The position numbers were made by a program, and so were the translations under genes. From assembly GCA_918797485.1 (NCBI GenBank), contig CAKKNE010000003.1, forward strand, positions 4,712,001-4,776,000: a stretch of DNA of 64,000 bases, in the 5' to 3' direction. Below the pieces are notes generated by a model that saw only the letters and a program-made list of their open reading frames with translations, had not been told where the DNA came from and ran no database searches. Shown in pieces: positions 1-9,303 of this stretch; position 1 is the first letter of the stretch; each line of letters opens with the position of its first letter. The stretch is from Pelagomonas calceolata (Eukaryota > Sar > Pelagophyceae > Pelagomonadales > Pelagomonadaceae).

Positions 1-44
1 ACTGCGCCTCCCAGCAACCTCTGTCGAACCCCGAGCGGCCGCAC

Positions 45-1775
45 ATGCAGCAGCTCTTCACGACGAGCGTGACGGAGGCCCAGCTCCGCGCGCACGTGGT
101 GGACGCGCGCGGCGCGTACCTCGCGGCGCCGACGAGCTCGGCGCGGCGCGACACGCCCGGCAACCGCTGGACGGCCGGCCGGGCGAAGCTGGTAGGGGAG
201 GAGATCGACGCGCGACTGGCGTCGCCGCTCCACGACAAGCGCCCGCCGGCGGCCGCGCTCGCGACCCTGAGGTACGCCTGGTCGCACCTGCGCTGCGGCG
301 TCTACGTCCTGATCCGGGACGGTCGCGTTAAAATTTTCGCGCCGTTCTGCAACCAGGACTACGCGAACGGCTGGGGCGCCTCCCTCAGGTTGGGGGGCGA
401 CCTGGGCGTCGACGCCTACTACAGGCGGAAGCGGGAGAGGTGCGGCGGCCGCGAGGAGTTCGTGCTCAAGGACAAGTCGGCGTGGTGGGCGAACGGCAAC
501 GTCGTCTGCAACGAGCACTCGCAGGAGGGGCTGCCCGCCCATCTGTCGCAGCTCTGGGGCGACCGGTTCCTGGCGCCCTTGAGGCACATGCTCGACGAGG
601 TCTGCGCGACGCGGCGCGTCGGCGACTGCGAGTTTTTCGTAAACAAGCGGGACTACCCGCAGCTCAAGGCGAACGCGTCGGAGCCCTACGGGTTCATGAT
701 CGACAGCGACGACCGCGACCCGGCGCAGGACGCCACGCTGCCGCGACTCAGGCGGGGGACGAAGCTCGCCCCGGTGCTGTCCTTTTATACTTCCTCCGTC
801 TTCGCCGACCTCGCGCTGCCGCCGTCCGAGGACTGGGAGGCGGCCGTCGGCGAGGTCTTCCCGCCGTCGTTCGAGCACAAGGACGGAGCTCCTCAGGTCA
901 AGCCGCGCGACCTGTTCACGGAGGCCAAGTTCCGAAAGTTCGAGAGGAGCTGGGCGGACAAGAGGGAGACGGCGTTCTTCCGCGGCACGGCCACCGGCGG
1001 CGGCACCTCTACGGAGACGAACCAGCGCCTCGCGCTCGCGGCCCTCGATTGTCGGACCGAGGGCGGCCTGATCGACTGCAAGCTGACGGGCTGGAACCGC
1101 CGGGACAAGAAGGTGTTCGACGGGCCCGTGACCCACGTCGACCCGGCCGACTTTCGCTTCGCCGCGGGGCGCCAGAACTTCGTGCCGATCTTCGAGCAGT
1201 CCGCTTATAAATATCTGATCTACGTCGAGGGCCACTGCGCCGCCTGCCGCTACGGGTTCATGATGCGGTTGGGGAGCGTGATCCTCAAGGTCGAGTCGCG
1301 GTGCGTCGCCGATCGCACGTGGTACATGCCGCTCCTGCGGCCGTGGGTCGACCACGTGCCGGTGCGCGCCGACTTGTCCGATCTGCTGGATAAAGTGCGG
1401 TGGTGCCGGGCGCACGACGAGGCTTGCAAAAAGATCGCGCGAGAAGCGCGCCGGCTCTGGGACGCGTATTTGGATCGCGACGGCGTCCTGGACTACCTCG
1501 CCTTGACGCTGAACAAGGTCTCCGAGAGCGCCGTGCGACCGCCGGCGTGGCTCGGCGACGCGGACGCGCGGTCGCGGGCGCCGCCCGCGCTCGGCGCGCC
1601 TCGCGCTGACTGCGTCGACGGCGCCCCGTGCGCGCGGTGCGCTTCCGACGCGAGCGCGGCGCGCGCGGCCGCGGCGCCTTTGCAAAAGAGCGCGCCCACC
1701 GCGGCGCAGCCCCGGACGGGGGCCGGCGACGCGGCGCTCCGCGCGCGGCGGCTCAAGCGGCGGCGGGGCGATTAA
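45..1775 (+). CDS. GT90 (CAP10/POGLUT-like) glycosyltransferase
   Basis: A 576-residue protein whose residues of roughly 300-480 carry the conserved core of the CAP10/GT90 family. The blocks read FFRGTATGGGTSTETNQRL, then GRQNFVPIFEQSAYKYLIYV, then EGHC and MMRLGSVILKVES. Known members transfer sugars (xylose or glucose) to proteins or polysaccharides in the secretory pathway. No signal peptide is visible at the chosen ATG, and the frame stays open to the window edge, so the true start may lie upstream. The last 75 residues are Ala/Arg/Pro-rich and look disordered. The branch with the KYLIYVEGHC block is also common in large algal DNA viruses, but nothing around this gene looks viral. No intron was seen. 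Family assignment is firm; the substrate is unknown. Confidence 0.85.
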   Translation: MQQLFTTSVTEAQLRAHVVDARGAYLAAPTSSARRDTPGNRWTAGRAKLVGEEIDARLASPLHDKRPPAAALATLRYAWSHLRCGVYVLIRDGRVKIFAPFCNQDYANGWGASLRLGGDLGVDAYYRRKRERCGGREEFVLKDKSAWWANGNVVCNEHSQEGLPAHLSQLWGDRFLAPLRHMLDEVCATRRVGDCEFFVNKRDYPQLKANASEPYGFMIDSDDRDPAQDATLPRLRRGTKLAPVLSFYTSSVFADLALPPSEDWEAAVGEVFPPSFEHKDGAPQVKPRDLFTEAKFRKFERSWADKRETAFFRGTATGGGTSTETNQRLALAALDCRTEGGLIDCKLTGWNRRDKKVFDGPVTHVDPADFRFAAGRQNFVPIFEQSAYKYLIYVEGHCAACRYGFMMRLGSVILKVESRCVADRTWYMPLLRPWVDHVPVRADLSDLLDKVRWCRAHDEACKKIAREARRLWDAYLDRDGVLDYLALTLNKVSESAVRPPAWLGDADARSRAPPALGAPRADCVDGAPCARCASDASAARAAAAPLQKSAPTAAQPRTGAGDAALRARRLKRRRGD

Positions 1776-2097
1776 CCTCTGGAGTTTGTCGATAGTCACA
1801 AGGCTACCATCGTTTCCGCGGAGCCGGTCGGGTGCGATCAAGGACGGGCACGCGTTGCGCGCGACGGAATGGACTAGTCAACTTGAATTCGGGTTTTGGG
1901 GCACGCCTAGGGAGGGGTCTCGGGGGGGCTATCCCCCGCGGGCGTGTACGTAAGCTTGCTGCCAGAAGCGTGCGATAATTGCAATTGATTTTGACTTAAG
2001 GCGCAATGTTATATGTATCTATAGGTTTCTATATCTTTTTTAACAACGGAGGTGGCCCGGTCGCCCGGTCGCCCCCGGCCGACAGCAGATAGACAGG
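1776..2097. other. Intergenic, with one copy of a dispersed repeat
   Basis: No gene is seen. Bases 1886-1956 resemble 63009-63080: both run from AATTCGGG through a G-rich stretch and CTATC(C/T)CCCGCG to GTACGTAAGCT. This is a short dispersed repeat of unknown type. The rest is an AT-richer leader of the next gene. Confidence 0.6.
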
Positions 2098-3184
2098 ATG
2101 CCGGCGACCATCGACAAGAACGACCTTAGGGTCAGGCAGCGACAGGTGCACTTCGCCGAGACGGGCAGCTGCTTCGACAGCACGAACTTCGAGGCGATCA
2201 CGGTGCGCGCCGGCGGCCACGAGAGCTTGCCGAGAAGGCGCGTGAACGCCGAGGCCTTCGGGAATTCCCGGCGGACGCGGCGCGAGCTTCCAAGTGATTT
2301 CCTGAAAAAGGGCACGGGCACCGGCGGCACGGACGCGCGGCCGGCGCCGGCCGAGGAAGTAAAGAAGAGGCAGGCCCCAAAATCAAAACTGATGGACTTC
2401 CAGGCCTTCGCCGAGCGGCCGAACCCGCCGAACACGGAGTTTCGTAGGTTCTACGAGCGGGGGGACCTGCCGGTGCAGGTCGACCATGGCGGCGTGTCGA
2501 ATAGGGTCGCGTGGAAGGTCGACGTGCAGAAGCTGGACTTCCACCACTACCTGCCCATCTTCTTTGATGGTTTGCGGGAGGTCGAGCAGCCCTACGCTTT
2601 TTTGGCGGAGCAGGGCGTCTACGACATGATGTCCAGCGGCTGGCAAAAGGTGTTGCCCTGCGAGGTAATCAAAAGGCCAAGGCGCCCTCTTCAATCCGGG
2701 TCGTTGTCGCGTGCGAGGCCCCGTCTCCTTGCTATCAATCGTTCGAATGCGTCCAACCTGGCCACACACGGTTTTTTCTCGGGATGACCGAACTCACTCG
2801 TCGCCTTATCCGCAGGTGTTGCCGGTCGTGCCGCAATTAATCATTCCCATCAAGACGGCGCTCAACACTCGATCCAAGCCGGTGATCGTGAAGGTGCTGA
2901 AGGTCCTCCAGGCCCTCGTGGCGTGCGACTGCGTGCCCGAGGGCCAGCATCTCATCGGGCAGGCCCTCGTGCCGTACTACCGCCAGATCCTCCCGGTGCT
3001 CAACATCTTCGTGCGGTCGAACGACAACCTGGGCGACGGCATCGACTACGGCCAGCAGCGCCGCGAGAACCTGGGCGAGCTCATCGCCGAGACGCTCGAG
3101 CACTTCGAGGTGCACGGCGGGGAGGACGCGTTCATCAACATCAAGTACCTCGTTCCCGTCTACCAGTCCGTCGTCGTCGCGTGA
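2098..3184 (+). CDS. PACRG: PACRG, parkin co-regulated protein (axonemal inner junction)
   Basis: Coding exons are 2098..2649 and 2816..3184, giving 306 residues. From about residue 110 the product follows PACRG closely: [13 protein letters not shown], then [22 protein letters not shown], then [30 protein letters not shown] and [19 protein letters not shown] is a helical-repeat microtubule inner protein at the inner junction of the axonemal doublet, so it implies a flagellated stage. The phase-0 intron falls inside GWQK|VLPVVPQ and its removal restores the family sequence exactly. The N-terminal 100 residues are charged and not conserved. An AATAAA lies about 50 bases after the stop. Confidence 0.95.
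2650..2815 (+). mobile_element. Introner-type intron in PACRG (166 nt, GT-AG)
   Basis: The 8-bp direct repeat GTGTTGCC occurs at 2650-2657 and 2816-2823. Between the copies lies a 158-bp element opening CTGCGAGGTAATCAA and closing in CAG. Using the GT of the left repeat and the AG of the element removes exactly element plus one repeat. The reading frame and PACRG homology confirm it. Confidence 0.9.
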
Positions 3185-3607
3185 GGCGGGAGGTGGACCC
3201 CCTTGTCCTCCCGGCGAGTAGACCGGCGGGGACACAATAAAACTTTACCTCGACTCAGCCGAGCTACTCGCGGCGGGTGGTCGTCGTCGTCGTCGTAGTT
3301 TAGACTTGTAGCTATCGCGGGGCGGCCCCCGGAGCCCGGCCCGGGATTGGCCCAGGCCACCGCCGCAAAGTCCGCCGCACCGCGACCGGGACTCGAAGGA
3401 GGAAGCTTACCGTGACGCCCGCTAACTGGTGCCGACTACTTTCTCGTAGATAGACGGAGGACGCAGAGGCCACATCTCGCCGCCAGGCGGTCTTCGCCCC
3501 CGCCCGGCCAGGCCGCCGCCGCGCCGCGCCCTCAGGCACCTCTCAGGCACCCCAAGGGCGACAATTCCACAGCGTCTTCGGCCGAACGTCACCACAACAG
3601 AGATTAA
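3185..3607. other. Intergenic between convergent genes
   Basis: This holds the PACRG 3' flank (AATAAA at 3235) and the 3' flank of the dysferlin-domain gene. A (GTC)n-like run lies near 3280-3298. No gene is seen. Confidence 0.6.
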
Positions 3608-5007
3608 TTACGACGGCTTCTTGACGGACCGTCCGAGCCTCGGCGGGTAGAACGGCCGCATCATGAAGATGAGCGAGCCGCGCAGCGGGCGGAACACGTC
3701 CGGCGCCGCGGCGGCCGCGCGCGCGTCCGTCAGGTACGCCTGGTACGGGAGGAAGGAGTAGCCGAGCAGCGCGAACTTTGTCGCGCACCAGCCGCGCGCC
3801 GCCGCCGCCGCCGCGAGGCCCGCCTCCGCGGCCCGCCGCAGGGGCCGCCGCCGCCGCCGCGCGACCACCGCCGACGCGTTGCGCTTCGCCATCGACGACC
3901 GCGCGAGCCACTGGTCGGCGGCCGACGCGTTCGCGGCCGACGCGTTCGCCGCGGCCAACGCAGGCCCGCGCGCCAACGCGCGCGCCGCGCGCGCCAGCGC
4001 GCGTTCGGCGACGCGCTCGGCGAAGTCGTACGCGTAGCCGAGGCCCGGCGCGTACATGAACCACGGCCGCAGCCGCACCGGGCTCCTGAACTCCCCGGGC
4101 ACGTCGACGGCGCGCACCGCCACGGTTCTCGAAAAAGAGACGCCGACGCGCCGCACGCCGCCCCGGGGGCCCGTCGGCCACGACGTCCGCGGTACCGCGG
4201 TGGCGTTCGTCGCGTTTTGGGGACGACCCGCGGCGCGGACCGCGCGGCAGCCGCGCGCGAGCACGTCGACGGGGTAGCTCACCGAGAGCACGAACGCGAC
4301 GGCGCAGAGGTCGCTTCGCCGGGGCGGATAGATGATGGCCAGCGCCGTGGCCATGGGCAGGTAGTGCGACCGGCGCTCCCAGAACCCAAAGTTCGGCGTC
4401 AGCGGCAGCTGCACCACGAGGCCCATCTGCCCGCCCGCGTCGACCGTGTGCGCGCAGCCGAGGCCGAAGCCGCGAAACGCGAAGTCTCGCCGCAGCGCCC
4501 GGAGCGGCGCCGCCGGGGCGCGCGAACGGACGGCCTTTGGCTCCGCGCGGGGTTCCGCCGCGGGCGCCGTCCCCCGGTCGGCGCCCCGGCGCCGCATGAC
4601 GCGCAGCCAGCGCCGCCGCCGGAACGGCCCGCCCTCGGCATCGTACGGGCCCGCGCGCGCCGCGGCGTACTCCCAGCCGTCGACGCCGCGGCTCCCGTCG
4701 GAGATCCAGTCGCTCGCCCAGCGCCAGCCCCGGGGCGCCGTCGCGCGGCGCTCGGCGTCGACGTCGTCGCCGCGCGCGGTCGCGTAGCCCACCAGCTCGT
4801 AGGCGCCTGTGTGCAGACCAGCCGCGCGATCAGGCGCCGCGGCTTATCTTAATTGTTTGCGCACTGGTGGGCGCGCGTGCCCTCCGTCCGCCGTTCGACC
4901 TCGAAGACCTCGACGAGTTGCTGCTGCGCCGCCGCCGCCGCTGCCTCGGGCGCCGCCGCCGCCCCGAGGAAGACGCACCAAAGCAGGCATAATATCCGCG
5001 GTGGCAT
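3608..5007 (-). CDS. Secretory protein with a dysferlin (DysF) domain
   Basis: Exons on the minus strand are 5007..4875 and 4806..3608, giving 443 residues. The short first exon encodes a signal peptide (MPPRILCLLWCVFLGAAAAP) followed by LVEVFEVERR, like the first strand of a DysF domain. Exon 2 continues with RGWRWASDWISDGSRGVDGWEY and then GPFRRRRWLRVMRR, the typical W/R-rich DysF ending. DysF domains occur in dysferlins, TECPR1 and peroxins, where a stacked Trp-Arg ladder is the hallmark. The remaining 270 residues carry several NAS/NAT sequons and match nothing known to me. Splicing is inferred from the introner in between. The DysF call is good; function is open. Confidence 0.65.
4807..4874 (-). 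mobile_element. Introner-type intron in the DysF gene (68 nt, GC-AG)
   Basis: Read on the minus strand, the flanking repeat is GCGCCCAC (4874-4867) and GCGCCTAC (4806-4799), 7 of 8 matching. The 60-bp element starts CAGTGCGCAAACAAT and ends GGTCTGCACACAG. Exact removal joins TR|AYELVGYA in frame. The donor is GC. Confidence 0.8.
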
Positions 5008-5128
5008 CCGGTCAAAACCACGACGCACAGGCTGAGTCTTGCCACACTGGCTGATTGTTAGTAATAATTCCCCAGCTCCGTCAAGCGCGCGAGCCAGGGG
5101 GACCGGTACTGATCTCTGAGCTGCGGTA

Positions 5129-7136
5129 TATTGTACTTAGTACCACGGTAGGGCTTATAGCAATATAGAGTGTCCTTAGACCTCTTTATTCAATATAGAG
5201 AGGGCTTAGAGAATTAATGTCAATATGGAGATTGTGTAAGAGTGCTTACATAAGCAAGGTAGTTAAGCGCGCGCTCACTCCATATTGAAAGATATGGTGT
5301 AAGCCCCCTCCATACTGATTTATGCGGAACCTGGATTATACGGCCGTATTATAACTTCTTCGCGGTGAGCGCGTGGTCTGACTATGCTACGACGTCGTGC
5401 CCGTCGTTCTTGGGTATTACACCAGCGGTTTGAGGTTCACTAGTGCGGCGCCGGAAACGCCGCTAGTGCAGCGCGACGCTGCTGGGCCAGCTGGGCCCTC
5501 GGTTAATATTGGATGGGTGTGGATCCGGTGTGTGCTACTTGACGGCACGTCCGCAATAATAGGGGATCCACTGGCTGTTTTGTGCGGTCGCTAGCTGCAG
5601 TTGCCAGCGCCGCGGACTGGCCAGGCGACTGCCAAACTTTTCTCATCAGTATCTGATCGTTGTTGTCGCACCCCAAGGATGTCAAGGGACTGCCTCTTGC
5701 TTGTACTGGATTTGCGCTGGGTTCCAGTACAATGTGCGTGCTGGTATTGCGACGCTGGGGCAGCTTCACTGCTTTCGATGATCCATATTAGTCGTCTCTC
5801 CTCGAAGTCACATACCCAGTGGGTCATCGGGCGCCCTGTTTGCAGTCGTTCGGCTGTGTGCGTTTTTTGCTGGAGCTGGATCTACTTTCAGATGCATCTC
5901 GGAAGGGCTGCACTGGGGCTGCGTTCGCCCCCCCCCCGGACCACTAGCATCGGAGGCTTCGCCCTCGCTAGCGAGTCTAATATGCCAAATGTTTTACCAA
6001 TTTATTCCACGTTCCCGCGCCCCCACACGCGCCGGCATGGGGGAGGTGTCTTCAAGGAAAGGTGTATAAATAAATGATCCCCAAAATTCAGAATTCACCA
6101 TAGTTGGTCGCCGAGACCTACTGTTTAAACGTAGCGGCCGAAGGACATATCCGCGCGGCTCCCGGAATGCACTGTACAGAGGGGCAACTTATAACGCTGG
6201 GCAAATAAATTATCCAAAAGAGTATCGGCGACCCCATTATGATGGTGGACCGTGACACCGTTGTTCTATTTACAATCGACCGACTTGCCGAATCTCCACA
6301 ATAGGCAGTCCGTAGGCATTCTCGATGTTTGTACGTTTCCCCTGCTTTCAGCCGCGGCCCATTTGCATCAGCAAGTTGCCTTGGCATAAATGCGGGGTGG
6401 TCTGGCTCTGATCATCATCGTCACGTAAATTTAAGTATCCGCCGCCGCCGGGGCGCGGCTTGCGGAAACCTGTAACAATTTTTTGCAACTGCCAGGCGGT
6501 AATATAAGGAAGCCATGTCCTATAACTATTCCCATCAACTTTCTCAAGAACGCAAAACGCGTACTGCAGTTTCTCCGTAAATGGCAAAACGCGACTGCCA
6601 CCCCTACAAATTAGAGGGGTGTGGGGGGCTGCTTCCTCTGTAGGAGTGATTATTACGTTGTTCACACCCAATCTCTTAAGGTGCGCTTCAAGCTGCTGCT
6701 TGGGGAAAATATAGTTATTGTGTTGTCCATCTTGGTTTATGAACCAATGGGAAACTGATCCATCATTATTAATTCGTTCAAACGCATACCAGCCACTTTG
6801 TCCGATAAGCTCGCAGACCGTGTAGAAGCCACCTTGCCCGACGCGAATGCCGGTGTTGCGTGGGGGAGGACATTGATACTGGAATGACATGTTGCGCGCG
6901 CCCTATACAGCTAAGCCTAAAGGATTGCGAAATGGGGGGGGTTCCCACGAAGCGCCCTCCATATTGACATATTTTTCCGTAAGGCACCTCCATATTACAG
7001 TTCTTAGTGTACCGTCCCTCTATATTGGTGTATAGTGTCTAAGCCCCCTCTATCTTACTAGCGTCCCACCACGGTACCATGGTACCCCCCCCTAGCCAAG
7101 GGGTACCTACGGTACATGTATTGTACTTAGTACCAC
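5129..7136. mobile_element. About 2-kb DNA transposon-like element with subterminal repeats
   Basis: The 18-bp direct repeat TATTGTACTTAGTACCAC lies at 5129-5146 and 7119-7136. Just inside each end is a cluster of a 10-bp motif, CAATAT(A/G)GAG. It faces inward on the left (5161, 5191 and 5221, with two reversed copies at 5278 and 5308) and appears as its reverse complement on the right (6957, 6988, 7018, 7048). Arrays of this kind are typical transposase-binding subterminal repeats. GC is clearly lower than in neighbouring genes. The interior has a 180-residue reading frame at 6348-6890 (minus) and no recognisable transposase, so it may be non-autonomous. Confidence 0.65.
6348..6890 (-). CDS. 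Unknown 180-residue protein inside the 2-kb element
   Basis: A frame starting with ATG (MSFQYQCPPPRNTGIRVGQG) and running 180 residues lies wholly inside the transposon-like segment. It is rich in aromatic residues (FYTVCELIGQSGWYAFERI, SHWFINQDGQHNNYIF) and ends in a Gly/Asp-rich tail. It uses far more AT-ending codons than the host genes. I recognise no family. It could be an element-encoded accessory protein or a chance frame; length and composition mildly favour a real coding remnant. Confidence 0.35.
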   Translation of the reverse strand: MSFQYQCPPPRNTGIRVGQGGFYTVCELIGQSGWYAFERINNDGSVSHWFINQDGQHNNYIFPKQQLEAHLKRLGVNNVIITPTEEAAPHTPLICRGGSRVLPFTEKLQYAFCVLEKVDGNSYRTWLPYITAWQLQKIVTGFRKPRPGGGGYLNLRDDDDQSQTTPHLCQGNLLMQMGRG

Positions 7137-7251
7137 TTGCGCGCGCGAGCATAGTCGCTTTGCTGGTATAGGCGCGATTGCGCGGCAGGCTGGGGTCCCC
7201 CCGTGCCTAGTTGCGCTCCGCACAGTGCCGCGAGGCGCCGCGCCGCCACAC

Positions 7252-8931
7252 ATGAAGGCCAAGAAGGCCGCCCAGGTGCTGGGCGTAAATGAGGGCGACG
7301 ACGAGGCGACGATCACGGCGGCCTTCCGCACGCGCGCCGCGCAGTGGCACCCCGACCGGAACGAAGGAAACCGAGACGAGGCGACGCGCCGCTTCGAGGA
7401 GATCAACCGCGCGTTTCGCGCGCTGAACCAGAACGGGAACACAGCGGGGGAGGCGATGGACCTGAGCGAGATGCTCCTGTTCTTCCAGTTCATGATGGGC
7501 GGCGCGTCGCAGCCGACCGAGGACGCGGCGGCGCTGAGCGTGTCCGAACTAAAGAAGCGCCTCGAGGAGCGGGGCGTGGACTACGCGGGCTGCGTGGAGA
7601 AGTCCGACCTGGTGGAATTGTTGGAGCGGGAGACGGCCGAGGACCAGCGGCGCGTCGCGAAGGCCCGGCGCGCGGCGCGGAAGAAGGCCCAGCAGCGCCG
7701 GAAGAAGGCCCGGGAGAAGGCCGAGCGGAACTCGAGCGAGGAGCAGGACGCGGCGCTCGTGCGGGTCGCGGACGCGGTGTCGAGCGGCGACGCGGCGCTG
7801 GCCCGGAGCGCGCTGGACGAGGCCGAACGTGCTCACCTGGCGCCGGGCGACAAGTACGCGCGGCTCTTCGAGCACGCGCGCGAGCTCGTGCGCCGCGCCG
7901 ACGAGGACGAGGCGAGGGCGCGGGAGGCGGCCGCGAGCGAGAAGGCGTCCCGCGAGAAGCTCGAGGCGAAGAAGGAGCGGCGCGAGGCCCGCCGCAGGGC
8001 CGAGGAGCGGGCCGAGGCCGAGGCGCGGCGGAAGAAGGAGCTCCGGGAGGCCGCGCGCAAGGAGAAGAAGCAGAAGCGGCGCGAGGCGCGCGCCGCGGCG
8101 GCGCCGCCGGCGCCGGCGCCGGCGCCGCGCCCGGCCGGCGGCGCGCCGCCGCGCGCCGACGCCGCGCCGCCGCCCCGCGCGGAGCAGGCGCCGCCGCGGC
8201 CCGTCGACCTGGAGGAGCTCGAGGCGGAGCAGCTGCGGCGCGCCCTGGAGGCGTCCGCCGCCGAGGCCGAGGCCGAGGCCGAGCGCGCGAAGCAGGCGAA
8301 GCGCGAGGCCGAGCGCCGCGAGCACGAGGAGCGGCGCGCGCGCGAGCGCGCGCTGCAGCGCGAGTGGAACGCGACGCAGCGCCAGGCGCACGCGCGGCAG
8401 GAGGTCGAGCGCGCGGACACGGCGCGGCGCGAGCGCGAGCTCCAGCGCGCGTCGGCGACGGCCGCGGCCGTCGCGCTGAGCGGCCTGGACCTGGGTTTCG
8501 GGCCGCCCGGCTCCGACTTCGACGACGCCGAGCCGCGGCGGCCGCCGCCGCGGGGGGGCGACTTCCCGGGACTGGGCGAGCGGCCGGCGCCGCCGCCGCC
8601 GGCCTTCGCGCCGCCGCCGCGCCAGAACTTCTACGGCGCGGCCGGCTCGCTGGCGCCGCCGCCGCACGCGGCGCCCGCGTACGGATTTCAGGAGCCGCCG
8701 GCCGCGCCCGCGCGGCAGTGGAACGACTCGTCGCTGCGGGCGGCCCAGGGCCTCGAGACGCGCGCGCCGGAGTTCGTGCCCGGCGCCTACGGCGGCGGCT
8801 TCGCCGCCGGCGGCTACGGGGGCTTCGGCCTCGCCAACGGGGCGCCCGCGGACGAAGACGCGTACCCCGAGGGCGGCATGGGCGGCATCATCGAGGCGTC
8901 GCTCGACAGTCTGGTCGGCGGCGACGCGTAG
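7252..8931 (+). CDS. J-domain protein with SAP/ARMET-like helix and C-terminal PAM2-like motif
   Basis: 559 residues from the first ATG (an upstream GTG frame exists). Residues 4-60 form a J domain with the HPD triplet at 33-35 (QWHPDRN), so it should stimulate Hsp70 ATPase. Residues 95-127 (LSVSELKKRLEERGVDYAG, then CVEKSDLVELL) match the SAP-like/ARMET helix-extended-loop-helix found in MANF-type proteins. A long Arg/Glu/Ala coiled coil follows (about 140-400), broken by Pro/Ala segments. Near residue 500 lies LETRAPEFVPG, close to the PAM2 consensus for binding the MLLE domain of poly(A)-binding protein. The tail is Gly/Tyr-rich. The combination suggests a chaperone near mRNPs or ribosomes; that last step is inference. 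Confidence 0.75.
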   Translation: MKAKKAAQVLGVNEGDDEATITAAFRTRAAQWHPDRNEGNRDEATRRFEEINRAFRALNQNGNTAGEAMDLSEMLLFFQFMMGGASQPTEDAAALSVSELKKRLEERGVDYAGCVEKSDLVELLERETAEDQRRVAKARRAARKKAQQRRKKAREKAERNSSEEQDAALVRVADAVSSGDAALARSALDEAERAHLAPGDKYARLFEHARELVRRADEDEARAREAAASEKASREKLEAKKERREARRRAEERAEAEARRKKELREAARKEKKQKRREARAAAAPPAPAPAPRPAGGAPPRADAAPPPRAEQAPPRPVDLEELEAEQLRRALEASAAEAEAEAERAKQAKREAERREHEERRARERALQREWNATQRQAHARQEVERADTARRERELQRASATAAAVALSGLDLGFGPPGSDFDDAEPRRPPPRGGDFPGLGERPAPPPPAFAPPPRQNFYGAAGSLAPPPHAAPAYGFQEPPAAPARQWNDSSLRAAQGLETRAPEFVPGAYGGGFAAGGYGGFGLANGAPADEDAYPEGGMGGIIEASLDSLVGGDA

Positions 8932-9303
8932 TAGGTGGCCGCGCCGCGCCGGGCCGTAACACACTTTTCCTCTCACCGAGCGATCAGCTACGTCCGTTGG
9001 TTGGAGCGCCGCCCTTCAAGTTCTTGGGTGGACTCGGTGCCGTGTTGCTAGGTTGGCATTTACCTGAGGGGTTATTACCCCTGGCGCCGCCCGGGGTTAA
9101 TAACCCGGGTAATTACCGGTTAGTGCGGGTTATTTACCTCAGGGTCTTATAGAGGGGTAGGGGAAGGGGCCTCACGGGCCACTGGCGCGGCCCGGGGCCT
9201 AAGTGGGGGGCAGGTGAATCGTAGTGGGAGTCTTCAAGTTATATGCGTGGGGAGGGTCGGTCGAGCTTCTTTCGGCCGCGGGGAGGGGGGGGGGGGCGTG
9301 TTC
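8932..9303. other. Intergenic with TTACC/GGTAA-rich repeat
   Basis: Bases about 9055-9150 hold several direct and inverted copies of TTACC-type words (GGTTATTACCCC, GGGTAATTACCGG, GGTTATTTACCTCAGG). A related piece recurs at 13357-13390. A G-run lies near 9285-9296. No gene is seen. Confidence 0.5.

Noticed and set aside
45-1775. Idea that the GT90 gene is a viral insertion
   Set aside because: The family is shared with algal giant viruses, but host genes also carry it. Codon use and GC match the neighbours, and no viral hallmark gene lies in the window.
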